Below, piece by piece: positions 45,398 to 53,094 of a stretch of 64,000 bases of DNA. The notes beneath the pieces are model-generated. The model searched no databases. It worked only from the letters and a program-made list of their open reading frames with translations, and was not told the origin of the DNA. The DNA comes from Pseudarthrobacter sp. L1SW (GTDB taxonomy: Bacteria; Actinomycetota; Actinomycetes; Actinomycetales; Micrococcaceae). The stretch is taken from assembly GCF_020809045.1 (NCBI RefSeq), contig NZ_CP078079.1, forward strand, positions 1,178,001 to 1,242,000, read 5' to 3'. How positions within the stretch are numbered: position 1 is the stretch's first letter; each line of letters begins with the position of its first letter. Position numbers and translations under genes: made by a program.

Positions 45398-45405
45398 GAC
45401 GCTCC

Positions 45406-46023
45406 GTGGCCGGACTGACGGGAAACGGAAGCTTCGGGCAGCGGCGGACGGTTGCTGCCCGGGCCAAGGGCGGGCTGCTGGTACTGGGCAGCTTCGTGGT
45501 GCTCCTCTTTGTCATCGAACTCTTCAACATGGTGATGCTGCGCTCGCTCAACGCGACGTTCGGACTCCGGCCCAGGAGCGCCGACGGGCTGCTGGACATC
45601 TTCACCTTCCCGCTCCTGCACGCGAACCTGAACCATCTCCTCTCCAACAGCCTGCCGCTGATCATCTTCGGTTTCCTGGTGTTCCTCTCGGGCCTCCGGG
45701 TATTCCTGACTGCCCTGGCCTTCAGCTGGCTGGGCTCAGGCCTCACCGTTTGGCTGATTGGCGACGGCGGCATCACCGTGGGCGCGTCAGGCCTGGTCTT
45801 CGGCCTGTTTGCCTTCCTCCTGGTCCGGGGATTCATTAACCGCAGCTGGCGGCAGATCCTCCTGGCCGTGGTCCTCTTCATGGGATACGGGAGCATCCTG
45901 CTGGGGATCCTGCCCATCGTGGCGGGATCGATCTCGTGGCAGGCGCACCTCGGCGGGGCGGCCGGGGGAGTGGTGGCCGCCCTGCTGCTTCGCCGCCGCA
46001 CCCGGGTCATGGGCCCGCCCTAG
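45406..46023 (+). CDS. Rhomboid family intramembrane serine protease
   Basis: Six-helix intramembrane protease of 205 residues. The catalytic Ser lies in GITVGASGLVFGLF (GxSG motif), and the catalytic His in SWQAHLGGAAGGVVAAL. HANLNHLLSNSLPL is the conserved His/Asn region of helix 2. Substrates are unknown. The GTG lies 8 nt after the ilvA stop and seems to belong to the AI-2E-ilvA operon. A bidirectional terminator follows before the convergent greA gene. Confidence 0.92.
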   Translation: MAGLTGNGSFGQRRTVAARAKGGLLVLGSFVVLLFVIELFNMVMLRSLNATFGLRPRSADGLLDIFTFPLLHANLNHLLSNSLPLIIFGFLVFLSGLRVFLTALAFSWLGSGLTVWLIGDGGITVGASGLVFGLFAFLLVRGFINRSWRQILLAVVLFMGYGSILLGILPIVAGSISWQAHLGGAAGGVVAALLLRRRTRVMGPP

Positions 46024-46044
46024 GTTCCTGCCGCTTAAAAGCGG

Positions 46045-46078
46045 AACGCCGGCCGTCCCTTGCGGGGCGGCCGGCGTT
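46045..46078. terminator. Bidirectional terminator between the rhomboid gene and greA
   Basis: An 11-bp AACGCCGGCCG / CGGCCGGCGTT stem continues through a T-G pair and CCC/GGG to a TTGC loop, between two convergent stops. Confidence 0.85.
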
Positions 46079-46095
46079 TCCTCGAAACAGGACGG

Positions 46096-46590
46096 CTATG
46101 CAGCGTAAGGCTTGGCGGAGAGGATCTCCACCTTGATGTCCTTGCCGTTGGGTGCCACGTAGCTGAGGGTTTCGCCTTCCTTGTGTCCAAGAATGGCGGC
46201 CCCCAGGGGCGACTTTTCGCTAAACACGTCAAGATCGGAATCGCCGGCGATTTCGCGGGAACCGAGCAGGAAAGTTTCTTCGTCTCCGGCGATCCTGGCG
46301 ACGACGATCATGCCGGGCTCCACAATTCCGTCGTCCGCGGGGGCCGCGCCAACGTGGGCGTCGCGGAGCAGCGCTGTCAGCTGGCGGATGCGGGCCTCGA
46401 TCTTGCCCTGCTCCTCCTTGGCTGCATGGTAGCCGCCGTTCTCCTTGAGGTCACCCTCTTGCCGGGCTGCTTCAATCTTCTGGACGATCTCTGCCCGGCC
46501 AGCGCCGGAAAGGTGGTCCAGCTCTGCCTTCAGGCGGTCAAAAGCTTCCTGGGTGAGCCAGGCTGCAGCTGCGCTGTTGGTGGTAGACAC
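46096..46590 (-). CDS. greA: Transcription elongation factor GreA
   Basis: Binds RNA polymerase and stimulates cleavage of backtracked transcripts. The 164-residue protein has the N-terminal coiled coil with LTQEAFDRLKAELDHL and the tip segment AARQEGDLKENGGYHAAKEEQ, which carries the acidic residues that enter the polymerase channel. The C-terminal FKBP-like domain ends in SPLGAAILGHKEGETLSYVAPNG. The GTG at 46590 has GAGGAG 6 nt upstream. A leader of about 89 nt with a terminator-like hairpin precedes it. Confidence 0.96.
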   Translation of the reverse strand: MSTTNSAAAAWLTQEAFDRLKAELDHLSGAGRAEIVQKIEAARQEGDLKENGGYHAAKEEQGKIEARIRQLTALLRDAHVGAAPADDGIVEPGMIVVARIAGDEETFLLGSREIAGDSDLDVFSEKSPLGAAILGHKEGETLSYVAPNGKDIKVEILSAKPYAA

Positions 46591-46618
46591 GGACTTCTCC
46601 TCTAGTGGTCCTACATGC

Positions 46619-46671
46619 AAAAGACCCCGCCACGGTGGCCACTTGTGGAACAGTAACCAGCTCAGCGGGGT
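46619..46671 (-). promoter_or_regulatory. Terminator-like hairpin in the greA leader
   Basis: On the minus strand, ACCCCGC and GCGGGGT can pair across a 34-nt loop that contains its own CCAC-AA-GTGG hairpin, and the right arm runs straight into CTTTTG. It lies between the greA promoter and start codon, as expected of an attenuator or small-RNA terminator. Confidence 0.5.
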
Positions 46672-46685
46672 AAAGGTATGCCTCC

Positions 46686-46715
46686 ATTGTAGTCAATCCC
46701 TTGGAGTTAACCCAA
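46686..46715 (-). promoter_or_regulatory. Probable greA promoter
   Basis: On the minus strand TTGGGT and TACAAT are separated by 18 bp. The start site would lie near 46679, about 89 nt before the GTG of greA. A TTGACT lies between the boxes but has no partner at the right distance. Confidence 0.5.
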
Positions 46716-46766
46716 CAAGGAAGCGGTGCACGTCACATACTCCGGCCGTCTTTTCCGGGCCCTGGC

Positions 46767-47219
46767 TTACGCGCCGGCAGCCCAGCAGCTGTCCACAACG
46801 CCGGAGACGGAAAGCGATTCCGTGCGTACGGCCACCCGCTGCGCGACTGTGCGCCCGCCGTCGGCTGTTCCGTTGGCCTGTGCGGGCGGAATGTCCACAA
46901 CCTTCCACCCCACCACCGCGAACTTGGCATCAAGTGCTTTGACCGCACACTTGACGGCGGTTCCGGGCTCCCGCGTCACCTGGAAGTCGACCTCCGCAAG
47001 CGTGGCGTCGGTGGTGCTGTAGCCGATGTCCTTGAACGAGACGTCGGACAGGGACTGGGAGGTGGAAACCCAGGCCAGGAACCCGATTCCTGCGGCCAGC
47101 GCCGCCCCGCCGATGGCGCGCCTGGCGCCGGGCTTGAGCGTGCGCTTTTTAGCACCATAGCGATTGGCTAGGCTAGTGTCTGCGGGCGCGGATTGGGCCG
47201 GCTGGTCCGGGGAAGTCAC
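46767..47219 (-). CDS. DUF4307 membrane protein
   Basis: Actinobacterial DUF4307 protein of 150 residues: a short polar N-terminus with the conserved ANRYGAKKRTLKPG, one membrane helix (about 36-52), then an extracytoplasmic domain with YSTTDATLAEVDFQVTREPG, two Cys (CAVKAL and DSCWAAG) and VVGWKVVDI. It is usually found beside greA and mca, as here. No function is known. The start is GTG. A TAAACT hexamer lies only 3 nt upstream, so the translation signal is unclear. Confidence 0.85.
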   Translation of the reverse strand: MTSPDQPAQSAPADTSLANRYGAKKRTLKPGARRAIGGAALAAGIGFLAWVSTSQSLSDVSFKDIGYSTTDATLAEVDFQVTREPGTAVKCAVKALDAKFAVVGWKVVDIPPAQANGTADGGRTVAQRVAVRTESLSVSGVVDSCWAAGA

Positions 47220-47242
47220 CAGACCAGTTTAGTGCCCTTTCC

Positions 47243-47285
47243 GGGCGGAGGCCTGCTGGCCCCAGCCCCGGGTCAGCCTCCGCCC
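47243..47285. other. Hairpin in the DUF4307/mca intergenic region
   Basis: A perfect 10-bp repeat GGGCGGAGGC / GCCTCCGCCC encloses 23 nt that can fold further. It lies between divergent genes and may be in the mca leader or be a regulator site. Confidence 0.4.
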
Positions 47286-47344
47286 GCCCAAGTAATCCGT
47301 CCAGCGCCCACAGGCAGCAGAAAAGAACAAGGAGCCGTCCTTCG

Positions 47345-48250
47345 ATGACAGCGTCCAGCACCTCACCGGCGCCGCTACGGCTGCTCGCAGTCCACGCCCA
47401 CCCGGACGATGAGTCCAGCAAGGGCGCTGCGACGATGGCCAAATACGCCGCGTCGGGCGTCGACGTCCTGGTAGCCACGTGCACCGACGGCTCCCGGGGG
47501 GACATCCAGAACCCTGCAGTCGAGGGGGAACCGCACCCCAAGCGGGACATGGCAGGCGCCCGGCGCCTGGAAATGGAACGGGCAGCGGCCATCCTGGGCA
47601 TCAGGCAGCGGTGGCTGGGCTTCGTGGACTCGGGCCTGCCCGAAGGTGACCCGCTTCCGCCCCTTCCCGCCGGGTCGTTCGCCACTCTGCCCCTGCACCA
47701 CGCTGCGGCACCCCTGGTGCGGCTGGTCCGGTCCTTCAAGCCGCACGTCATCCTCAGCTACGACGAAAACGGCGGGTACCCCCATCCGGACCACATCATG
47801 GCCCACCGGGTGGCAGTGGAAGCTTACGAATCCGCCGGTGACGGCTCCCGCTACCCGGACGCAGGTGAGCCCTGGGAACCCAGCAAGCTCTACTACGACA
47901 GGGCATTCAGTCCGGAGCGGTTCCGGGCGCTGCATTTTGCCCTGGAGGAGGCCGGCCTCCAGTCTCCGTACGCTGAAAGACTGGCAGCCTGGCTGGAATC
48001 GGACGCCGAGGGCCACACTCCGCCTCCCGCCACCCATCCCACCACCACCCAGGTGGACTGCGGGGATTTCTTCGAAGTACGCGACGACGCCCTCCGGGCC
48101 CACCGGACCCAGGTGGACCCGCTGGGGTTCTTTTTTGCCGTCTCGCCCGAGATGCAGCGCCGGGCCTGGCCGTGGGAGGACTACTCCCTGATCCACTCCA
48201 GGGTTCCCTCGGAGCTCCCCGAGCGCGACCTGTTCGCGGGGCTAAGATAG
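47345..48250 (+). CDS. mca: Mycothiol S-conjugate amidase
   Basis: Zinc amidase of the LmbE/PIG-L fold that cleaves mycothiol-toxin conjugates so that the mercapturic acid can be exported. The metal motif AVHAHPDDESSKGA opens the protein and GGYPHPDHIMAH supplies the second His pair. TCTDGSRGDIQNP and DSGLPEGDPLP match Mca rather than MshB. The length is 301 residues. It marks the host as an actinobacterium that makes mycothiol. AAGGAG precedes the ATG by about 9 nt. Confidence 0.95.
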   Translation: MTASSTSPAPLRLLAVHAHPDDESSKGAATMAKYAASGVDVLVATCTDGSRGDIQNPAVEGEPHPKRDMAGARRLEMERAAAILGIRQRWLGFVDSGLPEGDPLPPLPAGSFATLPLHHAAAPLVRLVRSFKPHVILSYDENGGYPHPDHIMAHRVAVEAYESAGDGSRYPDAGEPWEPSKLYYDRAFSPERFRALHFALEEAGLQSPYAERLAAWLESDAEGHTPPPATHPTTTQVDCGDFFEVRDDALRAHRTQVDPLGFFFAVSPEMQRRAWPWEDYSLIHSRVPSELPERDLFAGLR

Positions 48251-48276
48251 AAGCAACCGGCAATTTCTATGCCCCG

Positions 48277-48355
48277 TAGAAGATGCGTCCTATAAAAGAA
48301 AACATCCGTAGAAGACACGTCCTGTAGAAGATTGCCGCCTAGAAGAATTGGGCCC
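48277..48355 (+). repeat. Imperfect 16-bp tandem repeat array
   Basis: Five units start at 48277, 48293, 48309, 48325 and 48340, each opening with TAGAAG (second unit TAAAAG). The best-matched units read TAGAAGANRCGTCCTR. A further TAGAAG overlaps the mca stop (48248). The array fills most of the 163-nt gap between mca and the next gene. Confidence 0.75.
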
Positions 48356-48413
48356 GGCGCCTCGCCGTCCCGGCCGCGGCCGCTGCCACCCGCACCACAG
48401 AAGGTATACAACC

Positions 48414-48758
48414 GTGCATTATCTGCTCCTCAGTTTGGCCACCACCCCTACGCCCTTGCCTTCGCCGACGCTGCGTGAGGGGATCTCCGAGGACCAGGTA
48501 ACCCCGGGGCTGTGGGGGTTCATCATGACGGCCTTCTTCGTCATCGCCACCACCTTGCTGATCGTGGACATGGTGCGCCGCATCCGGAGGGTGCGGTACC
48601 GCGCGCAGGCGGAGGAGGAGCGGCTGGCGGCCGCGGCCGCTGCCGACGTGGAGGCGGCGGACGCCGCCGAGCGTGCGTCCGGCGGGCAGGGGCCTGGCAC
48701 CGTACATGGAACGTCCGACGGCGGGACCGGGCCCGTGCAGGGGGACCAGCGCCACTGA
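48414..48758 (+). CDS. Small single-pass membrane protein of unknown function
   Basis: A 114-residue protein with one clear membrane helix (about residues 33-53, GFIMTAFFVIATTLLIVDMV). Next come a basic RRIRRVRYRAQ stop-transfer segment, an Ala/Glu-rich helical stretch and a Gly-rich tail. The N-terminal 30 residues are probably outside the cell. The GTG at 48414 has AAGGT about 10 nt upstream. Similar small proteins accompany mca in Micrococcaceae as far as I recall, but no function is known. It is separated from mca by the 16-bp repeat array and closed by a hairpin. Confidence 0.75.
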   Translation: MHYLLLSLATTPTPLPSPTLREGISEDQVTPGLWGFIMTAFFVIATTLLIVDMVRRIRRVRYRAQAEEERLAAAAAADVEAADAAERASGGQGPGTVHGTSDGGTGPVQGDQRH

Positions 48759-48786
48759 CACAGCGGCACCTGCCGCGGCGCGGGTA

Positions 48787-48813
48787 GCCGCCCCCGGTTC
48801 CGCCGGGGGCGGC
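48787..48813. terminator. Terminator between the small membrane gene and the hemolysin-III gene
   Basis: An 11-bp GC-only stem (GCCGCCCCCGG / CCGGGGGCGGC) with a 5-nt TTCCG loop between convergent genes; no T-run. Confidence 0.6.
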
Positions 48814-48816
48814 CGG

Positions 48817-49563
48817 CTAGCTGAGGACAGCCATGGCTATGGCCGTGAAGTGCGCCGCGAAAGCCACCACGGTCAAGGCGTGGAACAGCTCGTGGAAGCC
48901 AAAGTGGTGGTAGCTGATGTTCGGCTTTTTCAGCGCGTAGAACACAGCGCCAGTGATGTACAGGATGCCGCCCACGCAGATGAGGACAGCGGCCGGAATG
49001 CTCGCCTGGAAGAACTGCGGCAGGTAGAAGAGTGCGCCGCAGCCCAGGGCGATGTAGATGGGTACGTAGAGCCAGCGCGGGGCATCCGTCCACAGCAGCC
49101 GGAACAGTACCCCGAGGATGGCCCCGGACCAGATGACCCACAGCAGGAGGACCGCCTGGGGCGGCTCCAGCAGGGTCCAGGCCAGCGGCGTGTAGCTGCC
49201 GGCGATCACCAGCATGATGTTCGTGTGGTCCAGGCGCTTGAGGACGATCTTCACCCGGGGCGACCAGTTGCCGCGATGGTACACCGCGCTCACTCCGAAC
49301 AGGAGGACGCCCGTGGCCGCGTAAACGGCGGACGTGATTTTTCGGTCCGTCGTGGGGGCAAGCACCACCAATACGATTCCAGCCACCAGGGCGAGCGGCG
49401 CGGTGACTGTGTGTATCCACCCCCGCCATTTCGGCTTGATCATCAGGAGCTCGGCCAGCCGGACGGCGGCCTCGTCCACCGCGCTCGTTTCGTGGCCGGC
49501 CTTCGCGCTGCTGCTCTCTTTGCGGTGCGGCGTCCGCGGGGCGTCCGGGGTGTCGCTGTTCAT
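48817..49563 (-). CDS. trhA: Hemolysin III / TrhA family membrane protein (PAQR superfamily)
   Basis: Seven-helix membrane protein of 248 residues related to adiponectin receptors. The conserved residues are seen in VSAVYHRGNWSP, LDHTNIMLVIAGSYTPL and the C-terminal HHFGFHELFHALTVVA, which together supply the His and Asp residues of the metal site. Despite the name, members are membrane-energy or lipid-homeostasis proteins rather than proven toxins. TATTCT ends 6 nt before the ATG, so the transcript is probably leaderless. Confidence 0.9.
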   Translation of the reverse strand: MNSDTPDAPRTPHRKESSSAKAGHETSAVDEAAVRLAELLMIKPKWRGWIHTVTAPLALVAGIVLVVLAPTTDRKITSAVYAATGVLLFGVSAVYHRGNWSPRVKIVLKRLDHTNIMLVIAGSYTPLAWTLLEPPQAVLLLWVIWSGAILGVLFRLLWTDAPRWLYVPIYIALGCGALFYLPQFFQASIPAAVLICVGGILYITGAVFYALKKPNISYHHFGFHELFHALTVVAFAAHFTAIAMAVLS

Positions 49564-49703
49564 GCTCCCAGAATAACCTACGGCGCAGTAAGTTACCGGT
49601 GAGTAGGTAGGGCGCTGGAGGGTGTTGCAGCGAACGCCGGCAGGTCCTGGCCGCTTCGGACGGTAGCCTAGGATGTGGCAAGTAGGTAGAGCAAGGAAGT
49701 CAG

Positions 49704-50477
49704 GTGAGTGAGCGCGTGGAGCTGCCCGGGTTCCTCTACGGCTTCTACGAGCGCAGGCTGCTCAAGGACCTTCCCCGCGACCGGATACCCCGCCACATCG
49801 GCGTGATGGTGGACGGCAACCGCCGCTGGGCGAAGCAGTTCAATGCGCCAACCAGCCAGGGCCACCAGGCGGGCGCAGACAAGATCCACGAGTTCCTTGG
49901 CTGGTGCCAGGAGCTTGGGGTCAAGGTGGTCACCCTGTACATGCTGTCCACGGACAACATGAACAGGTCCAGTGAGGAACTGGACCTGCTTATGGGCATC
50001 ATCGCCAACACCCTTGACCGCCTGGACGAGGACGCCAACATCTCCGTCCACGCAATGGGCGCGCCGGAGCTCCTTCCGGACTATCTGGCGGAACGGCTCA
50101 ACAAACTGACCGCGCGGACGCCCGTCAAGGAGAAGATCCACGTCAACGTGGCCGTGGGTTACGGCGGCCGCCGGGAGATCGTCGACGCCGTACGCGAGCT
50201 CCTCCACGACGCCGTAGCCCGGGGAGCGGACATCTCCCAACTGGCGGACGACCTCTGCGTGGACGACATTTCCCGGTTCCTTTACACCCGCGGCCAGCCG
50301 GACCCGGACCTCGTGATCCGCACGTCGGGTGAGCAGCGGCTCTCCGGCTTCCTGATGTGGCAGAGCGCCTACAGCGAGTTCTACTTCTGTGAGGCCCTGT
50401 GGCCCGCATTCCGCAAGGTGGACTTCCTGCGCGCCCTCCGCGATTACGCCGGCCGGCAGCGCCGCTTCGGCTCCTGA
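49704..50477 (+). CDS. uppS: Isoprenyl transferase (undecaprenyl diphosphate synthase type)
   Basis: Cis-prenyltransferase of 257 residues that elongates allylic diphosphates to the polyprenyl carrier used for peptidoglycan and wall polymers. The signature [15 protein letters not shown] carries the catalytic Asp, [16 protein letters not shown] follows, and the C-terminal block [20 protein letters not shown] binds the homoallylic substrate. The GTG has AAGGAA nearby and a TAGGAT box about 30 nt upstream. Product chain length cannot be told from sequence. Confidence 0.94.
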   Translation: MSERVELPGFLYGFYERRLLKDLPRDRIPRHIGVMVDGNRRWAKQFNAPTSQGHQAGADKIHEFLGWCQELGVKVVTLYMLSTDNMNRSSEELDLLMGIIANTLDRLDEDANISVHAMGAPELLPDYLAERLNKLTARTPVKEKIHVNVAVGYGGRREIVDAVRELLHDAVARGADISQLADDLCVDDISRFLYTRGQPDPDLVIRTSGEQRLSGFLMWQSAYSEFYFCEALWPAFRKVDFLRALRDYAGRQRRFGS

Positions 50478-50610
50478 CATGTCCGGTTAATTACGAGTTC
50501 ACAGTCCCGCAACAGGAATCGCCACGTAATGGTTGCGGAAATTACTTGGCGTGGATTTACGTTATATCCATCAGCAGGCAAAACCGCCGGCTGATCGGGG
50601 AGGCCAGTAC

Positions 50611-50682
50611 ATGGAGCGAAACATCGCACCGGTTGTATGGGAGGCCGGACCCGGCCTCGTGGCCGAGCCGCCTCACCAATAA
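50611..50682 (+). CDS. Candidate 23-codon upstream ORF of phoH2
   Basis: ATG 50611 is preceded by GGGGAGG with an ideal 7-nt gap and opens a 23-residue frame ending at TAA 50680-50682, 34 nt before the phoH2 start. The product begins [13 protein letters not shown]. Coding potential of so short a frame cannot be judged by composition. In mycobacteria phoH2 is preceded by a short antitoxin gene (phoAT), so a leader peptide or antitoxin is conceivable here. Confidence 0.4.
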   Translation: MERNIAPVVWEAGPGLVAEPPHQ

Positions 50683-50716
50683 CAAATCCGGGCTGGCGCC
50701 CGGGGCTGGAGTCGAT

Positions 50717-52135
50717 GTGGCTACTTCTGAACAACTGCCCGAGGTCCTTTTCGACCAGGGAGAGAAAGCTACCTCTCGCGCCATGCGAGCCACCACACAA
50801 ACCGGTGCGGCAGAAGATGCTGCGGCCGGTTTTGCTGTCTCCGGAAGGGAAGCCACCATTAACACCTTCGTCATTGACACCTCCGTCCTGCTCTCCGACC
50901 CCCGTGCGCTGCTCCGCTTTGCGGAACACGAGGTGATTGTGCCGGTGGTGGTCATCACGGAACTCGAAGCTAAACGGCACGATCCGGAACTGGGCTACTT
51001 CGCCCGGAAGGCGCTCCGGCTCCTGGACGACCTCCGGGTCAAGCACGGCGGACTCAACCAGCCCATCCCCATCGGTGAGGACGGCGGCTCCCTGATGGTG
51101 GAGCTCAACCACATATCCTCGGACGTCCTTCCGCTGGGATTCCGCAGCGGTGACAATGACAGCCGGATCCTCGCAGTGGCGAAGAACCTCGCCAATGAGG
51201 GCCGCAACGTCACCGTGGTGTCCAAGGATCTTCCGATGCGCGTCAAGGCCTCCGCCATGGGCCTCACGGCCGACGAATACCGCAACGAGCTGGTGAAGGA
51301 TTCAGGCTGGACCGGCGTCGCCGAAGTTGAGGTCGGTGAACAGGAGATCTCCACGCTGTACGGCCACGAGCCCGTCTTCATCCCCGCCGCCGCAGAGATG
51401 CCGGTCAACACCGGGTTGGTGCTGCTGTCCAACCGCGGTTCCGCGCTGGGCCGGGTGGGCGCAGACAAGCAGGTCCGGCTCGTCAAGGGCGACCGCGACG
51501 TGTTCGGGCTCCACGGACGGTCCGCGGAGCAGCGGCTGGCCATCGACATGCTGATGGATCCCGCCGTCGGCATTGTCTCCATCGGCGGCAGGGCAGGCAC
51601 CGGCAAGTCCGCACTTGCCCTGTGCGCGGGCCTGGAAGCGGTGCTGGAACGCCGCGAGCACCGCAAGGTCATCGTGTTCCGTCCCCTCTACGCCGTGGGC
51701 GGCCAGGAACTGGGCTACCTGCCCGGCTCCGAGTCCGAAAAAATGAACCCTTGGGCACAGGCGGTTTTCGACACCCTCGGCGCACTGGTCAGCCAGGAAG
51801 TAGTGGAGGAGGTCATGGACCGCGGCATGCTCGAGGTCATGCCCCTCACCCATATCCGCGGACGCTCCCTCCACGACGCCTTCGTGATCGTCGACGAAGC
51901 CCAGTCCCTGGAAAAGAACGTCCTGCTCACCGTCATGAGCCGCATGGGCCAGAACTCGAAGATCGTCCTGACCCACGACGTCGCCCAGCGCGACAACCTC
52001 CGCGTCGGACGCCACGACGGCATCGCCGCCGTCGTCGAAACCCTGAAAGGACACCCGCTCTTCGGCCACATCACCCTGACCCGCTCCGAACGCTCGCCGA
52101 TCGCAGCACTGGTGACAGAACTGCTCGAAGGATAA
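50717..52135 (+). CDS. phoH2: PhoH2: PIN-domain ribonuclease fused to PhoH helicase/ATPase
   Basis: Two-domain protein of 472 residues. The N-terminal PIN domain (about 45-190) shows [30 protein letters not shown] and later acidic residues in [12 protein letters not shown]. The C-terminal PhoH ATPase (about 265-472) has Walker [13 protein letters not shown] and Walker [11 protein letters not shown]. Such proteins couple RNA unwinding to cleavage. GTG 50717 has GGAG 5 nt upstream; ATG 50783 lacks a site. The 239-nt gap upstream is AT-rich near 50520-50570 and contains the small ORF described separately. A hairpin terminator follows. Confidence 0.92.
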   Translation: MATSEQLPEVLFDQGEKATSRAMRATTQTGAAEDAAAGFAVSGREATINTFVIDTSVLLSDPRALLRFAEHEVIVPVVVITELEAKRHDPELGYFARKALRLLDDLRVKHGGLNQPIPIGEDGGSLMVELNHISSDVLPLGFRSGDNDSRILAVAKNLANEGRNVTVVSKDLPMRVKASAMGLTADEYRNELVKDSGWTGVAEVEVGEQEISTLYGHEPVFIPAAAEMPVNTGLVLLSNRGSALGRVGADKQVRLVKGDRDVFGLHGRSAEQRLAIDMLMDPAVGIVSIGGRAGTGKSALALCAGLEAVLERREHRKVIVFRPLYAVGGQELGYLPGSESEKMNPWAQAVFDTLGALVSQEVVEEVMDRGMLEVMPLTHIRGRSLHDAFVIVDEAQSLEKNVLLTVMSRMGQNSKIVLTHDVAQRDNLRVGRHDGIAAVVETLKGHPLFGHITLTRSERSPIAALVTELLEG

Positions 52136-52150
52136 GCCGCCTAAACAAGG

Positions 52151-52181
52151 GGGCCGTGGCCGGTTTGCCGGGCCACGGCCC
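52151..52181 (+). terminator. Terminator after phoH2
   Basis: An 11-bp stem GGGCCGTGGCC / GGCCACGGCCC with a 9-nt loop, 15 nt after the stop and followed by TTTCG. Confidence 0.8.
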
Positions 52182-52197
52182 TTTCGTGCCTGGCAGT

Positions 52198-52392
52198 GGC
52201 TGGGTTCGTCCGCCCCGAGTCCTTCGCCGTCGCTTGGACACCTCCCGCCGCACCGCTCCGGTCGCTGCGCGACCTGCGTGACGCTCTGGTCGGCGATGCG
52301 CTCCTACCCGAAGCACCCGGGCAGGACGTGTGCCAGGGTGAGCCTTGCGGGGGCCAAGGGGCACAAGCCGCGTGGCCCGAACGAACCCAGCC
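52198..52392. repeat. Non-coding segment bounded by a 12-bp inverted repeat
   Basis: GGCTGGGTTCGT (52198-52209) recurs inverted as ACGAACCCAGCC (52381-52392). The 171 nt between are GC-rich with no convincing gene on either strand. It could be a relic or a structured RNA, and I cannot assign it. Confidence 0.5.
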
Positions 52393-52404
52393 GAGGAAAC
52401 GGAC

Positions 52405-53052
52405 TCAGGTGGCCTTGAGGAACTTCACTGCTGCTTCGTGGCCTTCTACCCGCAGCTCCCAGTCGGGGCGTTTGAACGTCTCCGGGGTGAGACGGACGTG
52501 CTGGACGGTCTCAACCTTGGGGCCCCACGCTTTGCGGGTCACGCCGTTCAGGTCGTAGCCGAGGGAGCGGGAGACGCCGATGGAGGATTCGTTCCAAAGG
52601 GCCGCTTCGGACTCGGCTACTTCGGCGCCCAGCCAGTCGAAGGCGTAAAGGACGACGGCGGCACGCATCTCCTTGCCGAGGCCGCGGCCCTGTACGGACT
52701 GCTTTAGCCACGACCCGGTGGAGACGGTCTTGAGCGCGGCGAAGTCCTTGGCACCGATGTCCTGGCAGCCGATGAACCCGCCCTCGTGCCAAATGCCGAG
52801 CAGCAGGGTCCAGGATTCGGGTGTGAATTCACCGCGGCAGCGCCAGTACCAGCGGGCCATGTTGGGGCCGAGTTCATCGGCAGGAAGTTCGGTCCAAGGG
52901 GTGCTGAACGGGTTCAGGCCGGGCTCGTGGATCCGGCTGCGGGCGGCTTCGACGGCCGCCGGGATGTCATCGTCCCGGATGGGGCGGAGTTCAAGGCGTG
53001 GTGTGGTCAGCCGCAGGCCGAAAAGCGGCCAGACGTCGTTCAGTGGAATCAT
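52405..53052 (-). CDS. GNAT family N-acetyltransferase (RimJ/RimL type)
   Basis: A 215-residue protein of the ribosomal-protein-alanine-acetyltransferase-like GNAT group, using acetyl-CoA to acetylate an unknown amine. LTTPRLELRPIRDDDIPA is the typical N-terminal strand and helix, FIGCQDIGAKDFAALKTV the central sheet, and VQGRGLGKEMRAAVVLYAF the acetyl-CoA pyrophosphate loop (Q/R-x-x-G-x-G/A). NESSIGVSRSLGY is also family-typical. TAGGCT ends exactly 6 nt before the ATG and no ribosome site is present, so it is probably leaderless. Confidence 0.88.
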   Translation of the reverse strand: MIPLNDVWPLFGLRLTTPRLELRPIRDDDIPAAVEAARSRIHEPGLNPFSTPWTELPADELGPNMARWYWRCRGEFTPESWTLLLGIWHEGGFIGCQDIGAKDFAALKTVSTGSWLKQSVQGRGLGKEMRAAVVLYAFDWLGAEVAESEAALWNESSIGVSRSLGYDLNGVTRKAWGPKVETVQHVRLTPETFKRPDWELRVEGHEAAVKFLKAT

Positions 53053-53094
53053 CAGCGAAGCCTAGCCGAAGGACGGCAGCCTGGCATGTCACGG

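Noticed and set aside
48277..48355. 16-bp repeats considered as a CRISPR array
   Set aside because: There are no spacers of constant length between repeats, the units are directly adjacent and degenerate, and no cas genes are present.
50399..50716. PhoH2 extended upstream into the uppS gene
   Set aside because: The frame is open but overlaps uppS and an AT-rich promoter-like stretch; GTG 50717 has a suitable ribosome site.
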